Position numbers and translations under genes: made by a program. Shown in pieces: positions 1 through 6,260 of a DNA stretch of 8,730 nt. How positions within the stretch are numbered: the first letter of the stretch is position 1; each line of letters begins with the position of its first letter. The DNA is from Planctomycetota bacterium (GTDB lineage: Bacteria > Planctomycetota > UBA8108 > UBA1146): NCBI GenBank assembly GCA_002691835.1, contig NZJA01000070.1:1-8730 (forward strand), in the 5' to 3' direction. The notes beneath the pieces were generated by a model, which was not told where the DNA came from, searched no databases, and saw only the letters and a list, made by a program, of their open reading frames with translations.

Positions 1-615
1 GATAATTGTTCCGGATCGGTAGAGGTCATGGACGGAACGGTTTTCGCCCAAAAGCTGCTCTCTGCGATCTCGCGCACCGGGCAAATTTTTGGCAAAGCCC
101 ATGTCATCGATGTACTGGTGGGGAATCCCACTGAAAAAGTCACAAAGTTCGGCCATGACCATTTGAGTGTTTATGGTATTGGCACCGAATTAGATGAAGC
201 CGGTTGGCATTCCGTCTTTCGTCAATTGGCCTCTCGGGGGATGGTTCGCATCGATCTGGAGGGGCACAACGGCATCTCTCTTGATCCCCGTTGTCGTTCA
301 GTTCTGCGGGGTGAAGAAGTATTTTTGTTCCGCAAGGATCGCTTGGCAAAAAAAACCACTCGCAAGCGTCGCAAAAAGAAAGAAATGGGCCTCGATGCCA
401 TGCAGGCAAGTCTCTTCGAGCGTCTTCGTCAGCATCGGCTGGAGCTCTCCAGGCAACTTGAGGTCCCCCCTTACACTATTTTCCACGATTCCACGCTCGT
501 TGAGATGTCTCAGCTCAAGCCCCAGACATTGAGCCAGATGGCGATGATCTCAGGTGTTGGCCAGAAGAAACTGGAAAAGTGGGGACAGGGCTTCCTCGAC
601 ATTATCACCGCATAG
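1..615 (+). CDS. recQ: ATP-dependent DNA helicase RecQ, C-terminal third (5' end outside window)
   Basis: The reading frame is open from base 1, so the gene starts upstream and only its last 204 residues are visible. It opens with Asp-Asn-Cys, matching the last cysteine of the RecQ zinc site (CxxCxxC). The winged-helix RQC domain follows, with AQKLLSAISRTGQIFG, HVIDVLVG and FGHDHLSVYGIG, all close to RecQ consensus. After a very basic linker (about residues 112-128, KKTTRKRRKKK) comes an HRDC domain with VPPYTIFHDSTL and ISGVGQKKLEKWG. About 202 residues from the zinc cysteine to the end is close to the E. coli protein, so full length should be near 600. RecQ is a 3'-5' helicase in recombination and replication-fork repair; RQC and HRDC bind DNA. 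The ATPase half cannot be judged here. The next gene starts 116 bases on and seems a separate unit. The family call is very secure. Confidence 0.96.
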   Translation, partial: DNCSGSVEVMDGTVFAQKLLSAISRTGQIFGKAHVIDVLVGNPTEKVTKFGHDHLSVYGIGTELDEAGWHSVFRQLASRGMVRIDLEGHNGISLDPRCRSVLRGEEVFLFRKDRLAKKTTRKRRKKKEMGLDAMQASLFERLRQHRLELSRQLEVPPYTIFHDSTLVEMSQLKPQTLSQMAMISGVGQKKLEKWGQGFLDIITA

Positions 616-731
616 GATGATTACTCGATTGAAAGCCGACTAAATCAGGGTGATCAGCGAACAGCTTCAGGCGTTATGAGATACATTCTCACAATACTTC
701 GTTTATATTAATTACAGGAACAGGGGGGGGA
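616..731 (+). promoter_or_regulatory. Intergenic region upstream of the five-gene operon, possible promoter
   Basis: This 116-base, rather AT-rich gap separates recQ from the permease gene and is the only non-coding DNA ahead of the operon. A -10-like TATATT lies at 704-709, one mismatch from TATAAT. The best -35 candidate, GATACA at 680-685 with an 18-base spacer, matches TTGACA at only three positions, so the promoter call is weak. A 5-bp inverted repeat (TGAGA/TCTCA, 677-691, 5-base loop) overlaps the -35 candidate. It could be a small operator or chance. It lacks a following T-run, so it is not a convincing terminator for recQ. Confidence 0.3.
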
Positions 732-734
732 ATG
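716..734 (+). promoter_or_regulatory. Ribosome-binding region with a G8 tract beside the start codon
   Basis: Eight consecutive G bases (723-730) lie one base before the ATG at 732. An AGGAA at 716-720 gives an 11-base spacing to the start, long but usable; the G-run itself could also pair with the anti-Shine-Dalgarno sequence. A G-run here could slip in replication and change the spacing, a known mode of phase variation in other bacteria. Eight bases is short for that, so the mechanism is speculation and only the tract is certain. Confidence 0.4.
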
Positions 735-1844
735 ACTTCTGAGGATCGTGTTAATCGAAGGCGTTTGTTTAGTGACCTTAATGATACTTTTATTCATTTT
801 GGTTTAGTCATTCTGCTGGTGATGGTTTGCCTGAAAATCTTTTCCCCCTTTCTTGGACTGATGCTATGGGGATTAATTTTGGCAGTCGTCTTGTATCCCC
901 TTCAGCAGATTCTGGCCCAGAAAATGAAAAACCGGCAAGGTTGGTCTGCGACTTTGGTGGTGGTTGCAGGATTACTTCTGATTGGGATTCCAACAGTATT
1001 GTTAGGAACATCATTTTCAGAATATGCATTCGATCAGTATGAGAAATGGAACTCCGAAGGCTTCACCATTCAGCCGCCATCGGAATCGGTTTCGCAGTGG
1101 CCCATCATTGGCGGTACGGTTTCAAGTGTTTGGTTACAGGCGTCAGAAGATCTCCCGAACTTTATAGAGAAGATCCAGCCGCAGTTAACAGAGATGTCCA
1201 AAAGCCTGCTTTCCTCAGTCGCCAATACAGCCAGCTCCCTGCTCAAGTTTTTGGGTTCTCTGATTATTGCAGGAATCATGATGGCGTATGGCCAATCGGG
1301 CAGTGATTCGATTCGTCGGATACTCTGCCGACTGACATCTCAGGAGAAGGGGCCCAAGCTGCATCAGTTGTCGACCTTGACGATTCGGTCGGTGGCATTG
1401 GGAGTTGTTGGGGTCGCATTTCTTCAATCGCTTCTGTTGGGCCTCGGGTTCGTCTGGGCAGGGATACCAGCAGCAGGGATCCTGGCCATCGTGGCATTGT
1501 TGATCGGAATCGCCCAACTCCCAGCCTTGTTGATCACCCTTCCGGTTATCGTTTTTGTCTGGGCGACGGGAGACTCTTCTGCAACGCACAATATTCTTGT
1601 GACGATTTATCTCATAGCCGCTGGAGTCTCTGACGGATTCCTCAAGCCTTTACTCCTGGGACGAGGAGTTGAGGTCCCCATGCCCATCATCCTGTTGGGA
1701 GCATTGGGTGGAATGTTTACATACGGATTGGTTGGCTTGTTTTTGGGAGCCGTGGTTTTGGCATTGGGATACCAGTTGTTTATGGATTGGGTCGATAATC
1801 CTGTTGCTGAAAACTCTGATACAAATTTGGCATCCAGTGAGTAA
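732..1844 (+). CDS. AI-2E family transporter (PerM/UPF0118-type inner-membrane permease)
   Basis: This 370-residue polytopic membrane protein is typical in length for the AI-2E transporter family (PF01594). It has an N-terminal membrane hairpin (about 21-57), a third segment (72-92), a hydrophilic periplasmic-type stretch (about 95-165), then hydrophobic blocks at 168-187, 218-279 and 286-350. The C-terminal family signature is clear: SDGFLKPLLLGRGVEVP (300-316) then GALGGMFTYGLVGLFLGAVV (323-342). Most members I recall have Pro where this has Ala340 (FLGP). Members include the reported autoinducer-2 exporter TqsA and proteins reported as Na+(Li+)/H+ antiporters, so the name does not fix a substrate. 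Being first in the operon, and overlapping the outer-membrane factor gene by 8 bases, it is probably part of the same transport module. The family is secure and the substrate unknown. Confidence 0.92.
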   Translation: MTSEDRVNRRRLFSDLNDTFIHFGLVILLVMVCLKIFSPFLGLMLWGLILAVVLYPLQQILAQKMKNRQGWSATLVVVAGLLLIGIPTVLLGTSFSEYAFDQYEKWNSEGFTIQPPSESVSQWPIIGGTVSSVWLQASEDLPNFIEKIQPQLTEMSKSLLSSVANTASSLLKFLGSLIIAGIMMAYGQSGSDSIRRILCRLTSQEKGPKLHQLSTLTIRSVALGVVGVAFLQSLLLGLGFVWAGIPAAGILAIVALLIGIAQLPALLITLPVIVFVWATGDSSATHNILVTIYLIAAGVSDGFLKPLLLGRGVEVPMPIILLGALGGMFTYGLVGLFLGAVVLALGYQLFMDWVDNPVAENSDTNLASSE

Positions 1845-3399
1845 TTTCACGAGCAGATTGAAGCAGAGTAGTTTTTGGCGCATTACAATTTTGTTGCCTG
1901 CGCTCCTGTTGACCTGTTCTTGCAAGACACTGGGCCCCGATTTTGAAGAGCCTGAAGTTCACTGGTTAAACAGTTGGCAACCCACAGTTTGGCCGATTTC
2001 CTCGACGACATCTCCTGCACAGGAAAGCCTTCAATCTTGGTGGACTTGTTTCGATGACCCGGTGTTGGACTCATTGATTGAGGAAGCTCTAAGGGAAAAT
2101 CACACTCTTCAATCGGGTGGGCTACGCGTGCTTGAAAGCCGCGCTATTCAGGAGCTTGCAGGGAGTTCTCTCTACCCACAAATCCAGCAGATCACCACTT
2201 CTGTGGATGGAGTTTCTTCCAAACAGGAGGGTTCCAGCTCGAGTGATCAAGTATTCAGCCAGTTCCAGGGGGTTCTTGGATGGGAACTCGATTTTTGGGG
2301 AAGGTTTGAAAGAGCGGTGGAGTCAGCAGATGCGAATTACTTTGCTTCTGTTGCCCAACAGAGAGATTTGCAGGTATTGATCGCCGTCCAGATGGCCCAA
2401 GTTTATTTCTCCTATCGCGTCACTGAGGCGCGAATCGCAATTACTCTCAATAATGCGGAAATCCAAAAGCGAAGTTTTGACATCACGAATGAGCGCTTCG
2501 CCGAAGGGGAAGAGTCTGAGCTTGACTTTCAACAAGCGCGAACCCAATACCTGGCAACTCTTTCCGTTGTTCCACAGCTTGAGCTAATCCTGAGAAACAC
2601 CCGCAATGCGATTTGCATACTTTTGGGAAGACCTCCCGGTGAGGTTCCTGAAATTTCAGGAGATGGTTATAGGCTAGCTTCTGTCAAACCAGTGATCCCA
2701 ATGATGGTTCCCTCAAAGCATTTGGCCCATAGGCCAGATGTCAGGAATGCGGCATGGAATGTCGCTGCGCAATCCGCACAAATTGGCATCGCAGAGGCAG
2801 ACTATTACCCTGCGCTCTCTCTTTTGGGTTCGCTTTCCTGGTCGAAAAGCAGTCTTGCCGGGATTCCCGATTCGAGTGGGATTACCGTGGGCCCATCCTT
2901 GCGGTGGAATATTTTCGACCATGGTGCGATCGCGAGCAATATCAAGATCCAAAACGCAAGGTTGCAGTTGCTCCTCGAAAATTTCCAACGAACTGTTATG
3001 GAGGCGGCCAAAGAAGTCGACAACTCAGCAGTTGAAGTTGTAAAGACATCCGAGCAGCAGGAATACATCGATCAATCTGTTGAGGCTGCAAGGCGAGCAT
3101 TGGAGATAGCAGATATTCGATTTAGAGAAGGGTTGATTGATTTTCAGCGAGTCCTGTCAGCACAGCGGGCATTGTTCACACAGGTGGAAAGACAGGTTCT
3201 CAATAGAGGGAACCACTTGAAATCTGTAGCTTCTCTATACGGCTCAATGGGAGGTGGATGGAGACCAATGGACTTGAATGAAATGATATCTGCAGACACT
3301 TGGGAAACATTGAATGAGCGAACCGATTGGACAGATGTGTTCAATAGCAAACCTGCGGGTGGTTCCAAAGACCAAGGTGAGGCTTTAACCGATGAGTAA
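1837..3399 (+). CDS. Efflux outer-membrane factor lipoprotein (NodT/OprM-type, TolC superfamily)
   Basis: The predicted product has 520 residues, starting at a GTG inside the end of the permease gene (GTGAGTAA overlap). This start is chosen because it gives a clean lipoprotein signal peptide: basic N-terminus, hydrophobic 15-26, and a lipobox at Cys29 (LTCSC) followed by GPDFEEP, the usual NodT opening. No good Shine-Dalgarno site is visible, so translation is probably coupled to the upstream gene. Family motifs are WWTCFDDPVLDSLIEEAL (68-85), WELDFWGRF (149-157), LLGRPPG (262-268), HRPDVRNAA (298-306), IGIAEADYYPALSL (316-329), LRWNIFDHGA (355-364) and YGSMGGGW (468-475), marking both outer-membrane-factor repeats. 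The trimer forms the outer-membrane duct of tripartite pumps. A 45-residue polar tail after GGGW is longer than I expect for the family. The adaptor and membrane partner follow directly. Confidence 0.95.
   Translation: MSNFTSRLKQSSFWRITILLPALLLTCSCKTLGPDFEEPEVHWLNSWQPTVWPISSTTSPAQESLQSWWTCFDDPVLDSLIEEALRENHTLQSGGLRVLESRAIQELAGSSLYPQIQQITTSVDGVSSKQEGSSSSDQVFSQFQGVLGWELDFWGRFERAVESADANYFASVAQQRDLQVLIAVQMAQVYFSYRVTEARIAITLNNAEIQKRSFDITNERFAEGEESELDFQQARTQYLATLSVVPQLELILRNTRNAICILLGRPPGEVPEISGDGYRLASVKPVIPMMVPSKHLAHRPDVRNAAWNVAAQSAQIGIAEADYYPALSLLGSLSWSKSSLAGIPDSSGITVGPSLRWNIFDHGAIASNIKIQNARLQLLLENFQRTVMEAAKEVDNSAVEVVKTSEQQEYIDQSVEAARRALEIADIRFREGLIDFQRVLSAQRALFTQVERQVLNRGNHLKSVASLYGSMGGGWRPMDLNEMISADTWETLNERTDWTDVFNSKPAGGSKDQGEALTDE
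3374..3394 (+). promoter_or_regulatory. Shine-Dalgarno site for the HlyD-family gene, inside the outer-membrane factor gene
   Basis: AAGGTGAGG at 3374-3382 closely matches the Shine-Dalgarno consensus and lies about 9-11 bases before the ATG at 3392. It supports this start even though the ATG overlaps the previous stop codon by 8 bases. Confidence 0.6.
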
Positions 3400-4630
3400 A
3401 AATAAAAAGAAAAACAGCGAAGGTTCTGAAGAGGTCGAGAACCAAGTCACTGCCGAAGTAAACTCCGAAAAAAATAAGAGTCTGAACGAAGCGGATTCAG
3501 CGGGAAAGCCCGCGGTTGATTCAGCGGCAGGTGATCAGCAAACCGGATCTGAATCGAAGAAAAAGTTCAGTAAAGGCGCATTGCTAATTATCACAGTGAT
3601 TTTGTTGAGCCTGATTTGGAATTTGCTGGCAGACAGATACACCCCTTATACCAATCAGGCCCGAGTTCAGGGATTTGTGGTGGGCGTTGCTCCCAAAGTC
3701 TCAGGAATTGTAACGAAGGTTTATGCTGAAAATGACCAGCGGGTCGTAAAAGGTCAGCCACTCTTCGAAATAGATAGAGCCAATTATGAGATTGCGTTAG
3801 CTAAAGCCGAATCGGATTTGCAAAAAGCCGAAAGCCAGTTGGGGGCTGGCACCGCCGGAGTTGAGTCTGCTACGGCACATCTCAGGGCGGCAAAGGCAAA
3901 TGAGCTGAAAGCTGAACAAGATGCAAACCGCCAAGAGAGATTGTATCAGCAGGATTCGGGAAGCATCTCTGTTCGTCGATTGGAGATCGCTCGAGCCAAT
4001 CTCGAATATTCCCGAGCGATGGTGACGGGTGCAGAGGCGGAAGTGCAGAGAGCGATAGGCCAGCGTGGTGGTGATGAAACCGACAACTCTCTCGTCAAGG
4101 CAGCGGTGAGTGCGTTAGAAAAAGCCCAACTCGACCTTGAAAACACAGTAGTTCGCGCTTCGTCTGAAGGAATGATCACGGACTTAAGAACTGATGTGGG
4201 TCAATTTGCAGGAGCTGGATCCCCCGTGATGACTCTGATTGCCATTCAAGACGTTTGGATCATCGCTGATTTCAAGGAAAACAATCTGGGGCATCTTGCA
4301 GAAGGTGACCCCGTTGAGATTCTCCTGGATGCTCTTCCAGGCGAGATTATCCCTGGAAAAGTACACAGCATCGGATTGGGAGTCAGTGCGACGAAGCCAC
4401 CTCCGGCAGGAAACCTGCCTACAATTCAAAATAATCGGGATTGGTTGAGGCAGACCCAGAGATTTCCTGTCGTCATTCATTTTGAAGCGAATCAAATTGA
4501 GAAGATTTATCCCAGTTTAAGAATTGGCGGTCAGGTAGATGTCATTGCTTTCACTGATGACCATTCGATTTTGAAGTTGTTGGGGGAGTCTTACATTCGA
4601 TTTATGAGCTGGATTAGCTATGCCTATTGA
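3392..4630 (+). CDS. HlyD/EmrA-type membrane fusion protein (periplasmic adaptor)
   Basis: This 412-residue adaptor is the type that links an inner-membrane transporter to an outer-membrane duct. Residues 1-60 are charged and low-complexity (Lys, Glu, Ser) and should be cytoplasmic. One membrane anchor spans about 62-80. The first lipoyl/biotinyl half is at about 95-130 (VAPKVSGIVTKVYAENDQRV, then VKGQPLFEID). A long alpha-helical coiled coil spans about 131-250. The second lipoyl half and beta-barrel begin at about 251 (NTVVRASSEGMITD, then VGQFAGAGSPVMTLI and VWIIADFKENNL). These are EmrA/AaeA-like features. The start overlaps the upstream stop as ATGAGTAA, mirroring the previous junction, and has a good ribosome site. 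Flanked by the outer-membrane factor and a DUF2955-type protein, it should bridge the two. The 60-residue cytoplasmic lead is longer than in E. coli EmrA as I recall it. The family is very secure. Confidence 0.95.
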   Translation: MSKNKKKNSEGSEEVENQVTAEVNSEKNKSLNEADSAGKPAVDSAAGDQQTGSESKKKFSKGALLIITVILLSLIWNLLADRYTPYTNQARVQGFVVGVAPKVSGIVTKVYAENDQRVVKGQPLFEIDRANYEIALAKAESDLQKAESQLGAGTAGVESATAHLRAAKANELKAEQDANRQERLYQQDSGSISVRRLEIARANLEYSRAMVTGAEAEVQRAIGQRGGDETDNSLVKAAVSALEKAQLDLENTVVRASSEGMITDLRTDVGQFAGAGSPVMTLIAIQDVWIIADFKENNLGHLAEGDPVEILLDALPGEIIPGKVHSIGLGVSATKPPPAGNLPTIQNNRDWLRQTQRFPVVIHFEANQIEKIYPSLRIGGQVDVIAFTDDHSILKLLGESYIRFMSWISYAY

Positions 4631-4645
4631 TCGATTTTTCTTCAC

Positions 4646-4662
4646 GGAAGAATCCTGATATG
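4646..4662 (+). promoter_or_regulatory. Shine-Dalgarno site favouring the ATG start of the DUF2955-like gene
   Basis: GGAAG at 4646-4650 lies 9 bases before the ATG at 4660. The competing in-frame TTG at 4627 overlaps the upstream stop codon (TTGA) and could be read by coupling. The ATG has the better ribosome site and puts the conserved-looking basic stretch RTRRAFRLS right at the N-terminus. Confidence 0.5.
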
Positions 4663-5685
4663 GGAATCCGGACTCGTCGAGCATTTCGTTTAAGCATCGT
4701 TGCGGCACTTGCTCTGGCATGCGGGTACGGATTGAAGCTTCAACTGCCCTATCTTGCACCTATGTTGGCGATCATTTTAACGGCCAAGCCGTCACCCCCT
4801 CCGGGGCCCATGAAATTGCTGTTACTCGTGATAGCAGTGACAGCCACATTGACCAGCGCGACATTACTGATTCCATACTTGGAGTATTATCCCTTTGCGG
4901 GGATTCTCATCGTGAGCCTGGTTATGTATGGAAGTTTCCACTTGTCTGTCGTTCAAGGGAAAGAAGCAGTTGGCCATTTCATCGCGACAGGATTTTCATT
5001 GGTACCTATCGCAGGTTCCGTCAGCTCGACGTTGGCGAATCTGGTCATCGAATCATTGATTCTTGGTGTCGTGATTGCTGTAGTCTGCCAGTGGTTGGTG
5101 TACCCGTTCTTTCCAGAGGACCCAGAGCCTGAAAACACTGAAAAATCGGTGAATCCTCGAGAGGGAAATCGAAGCTGGAATGCCCTGCGTGGAACACTGA
5201 TCGTGATGCCGGCATATCTGGTTGTTTTGACTAATCCGGGTCTTTATTTACCACTGGTGCTGAAGTCGATCGTCCTGGGCCAACAAAGCTCTGTAATAAA
5301 TGTTCGAAAATCAGGTCACGAACTTCTTGGAGCGACAATCTTAGGTGGTTTCTTCGCGGTTCTTCTTTGGTGGTTTTTGAGTTTGTCTGTCAGCCTGTGG
5401 ATGTTTTTCTTGTGGGCACTGATATTCATGACCTTTATTAGTGGGAAAATATACGGAGTCTTGGAAACGAGGTTCCCCGCCTCTTTTTGGCAGAGCGTCT
5501 CAACTACGATGATGATTCTTTTGGGTGCAGCTGTCATGGACAGTGAAAATGGCAAGGACGTCTACCAGGCTTTTTTAACTAGGGTGAGTCTTTTTCTTTT
5601 GGTATCCCTCTACGCCTGGTTCGCTGTTTATGTCCTGGATCGTCTATCGGGGATTAATTCAGAAAAGGAAACTGCGCCATGTTGA
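4660..5685 (+). CDS. DUF2955/FUSC-like inner-membrane protein, probable pump subunit
   Basis: With the ATG start the product has 341 residues; a TTG start at 4627 would add 11. It is a membrane protein of two hydrophobic halves split by a short charged loop (about 152-172). Likely membrane segments are near 10-25, 31-43, 51-70, 78-92, 103-117 and 127-149, then 177-195, 222-242, 245-262, 277-294 and 305-328. The N-terminus (RRAFRLSIVAALALA, then LPYLAPMLAIILTAKPSPPPG) resembles DUF2955 proteins, which I relate to the aromatic-acid exporter/fusaric-acid-resistance (AaeB/FUSC) group. Unlike full-length AaeB (about 650 residues), it has no large cytoplasmic domain. Following an HlyD adaptor gene, it fits the place of the inner-membrane pump, energised perhaps by proton-motive force, since no ATP-binding motif is present. 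The domain call is from memory of the family; substrate and transport activity are unproven. Confidence 0.75.
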   Translation: MGIRTRRAFRLSIVAALALACGYGLKLQLPYLAPMLAIILTAKPSPPPGPMKLLLLVIAVTATLTSATLLIPYLEYYPFAGILIVSLVMYGSFHLSVVQGKEAVGHFIATGFSLVPIAGSVSSTLANLVIESLILGVVIAVVCQWLVYPFFPEDPEPENTEKSVNPREGNRSWNALRGTLIVMPAYLVVLTNPGLYLPLVLKSIVLGQQSSVINVRKSGHELLGATILGGFFAVLLWWFLSLSVSLWMFFLWALIFMTFISGKIYGVLETRFPASFWQSVSTTMMILLGAAVMDSENGKDVYQAFLTRVSLFLLVSLYAWFAVYVLDRLSGINSEKETAPC

Positions 5686-6125
5686 CCAATCTAATCTTTG
5701 GAGTTGGAACCATTATGGTGTGTTTGTTTTTACAACTCACCGTCTTGATTTGGGTGTTGAGGTATTACCGTCACCGAAACAGCAAGCTTCAGAATCCATC
5801 GGCCTGGTTTGGTATCGCAGGTATGCAGGTCATCACGGTGCTATTACTGGCGGGCAATTTGATTCAGATTGCAGTTTGGGCTGAGTTGTTCCGGTATCTG
5901 GGTGAGTTTGACGACTTTGGCTCAGCTTTTTATCACTCCGCAGTGAATTTCGCCACTTTGGGCTATGGCGATGTGGTGATGTCTGAGAAACACAAGTTGC
6001 TCGGACCACTGGAAGCGGTCAATGGAGCACTCATGATCGGTGTTTCAACAGGAGCATTAATGGCCGCTTTTCAAGACGCCACAAAAAAGGCAATGGGGCG
6101 ATCGAAGTCTTCAGCGACCGATTGA
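5679..6125 (+). CDS. Small K+-channel-like protein (ion channel family, TLGYGD filter)
   Basis: This 148-residue membrane protein has a first segment at about 8-27, a second at about 44-67, a pore helix (FGSAFYHSAVNFATL, 80-94), the selectivity-filter sequence TLGYGD (93-98) and a last segment at about 109-131. The filter matches the T-x-G-Y-G-D signature of K+ channels, and the layout fits the two-helix-plus-pore domain (PF07885) with one extra N-terminal helix. There is no RCK, cyclic-nucleotide or voltage-sensor domain; only about 17 residues follow the last helix. Its ATG overlaps the upstream stop by 7 bases (ATGTTGA), with AAGGAA 8 bases before it, so it is the last gene of the operon. 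It may give a K+ path that balances charge or sets membrane potential for the exporter. The family call is strong; gating and actual selectivity are unknown. Confidence 0.88.
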   Translation: MLTNLIFGVGTIMVCLFLQLTVLIWVLRYYRHRNSKLQNPSAWFGIAGMQVITVLLLAGNLIQIAVWAELFRYLGEFDDFGSAFYHSAVNFATLGYGDVVMSEKHKLLGPLEAVNGALMIGVSTGALMAAFQDATKKAMGRSKSSATD

Positions 6126-6260
6126 GTGGCATTACCCCCGGTTTGAATCGCTGACCTGGAGTGATTGATACGGATTATTGCGGGATATGGCCTGAGTCGT
6201 ACAAACGAGATATTCTGTTCGGTTGGCTCCGATTCCATATTGAACGAGAAGAGATGCATC
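6126..6260. other. Intergenic gap between the channel gene and rmuC
   Basis: This 135-base gap has no convincing hairpin followed by a T-run and no well-spaced promoter pair. TTGATA (6165-6170) and TTGAAT (6143-6148) resemble -35 elements but no good -10 sits at 16-18 bases from either. The rmuC frame stays open back to a TTG at 6165, but that stretch does not look like RmuC. Whether rmuC has its own promoter cannot be decided. Confidence 0.4.

Noticed and set aside
312..390. Lys/Arg-rich stretch in RecQ as an insertion or novel domain
   Set aside because: It lies at the usual junction between RQC and HRDC, where RecQ proteins have a variable basic linker.
677..691. Inverted repeat TGAGA/TCTCA as a recQ terminator
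   Set aside because: The stem is only 5 bp with AT-rich surroundings and no T-run after it, so it is too weak to call a terminator.
1669..1836. Upstream extension of the outer-membrane factor reading frame
   Set aside because: The extra residues are Trp/Cys-rich, unlike the family, and would bury the lipoprotein signal. They are the permease gene read in another frame. The GTG at 1837 gives a proper signal peptide.
6165..6260. Longer rmuC start at a TTG codon
   Set aside because: The added 32 residues do not resemble RmuC and would hide the N-terminal anchor. The ATG at 6261 has a good ribosome site 7 bases upstream.
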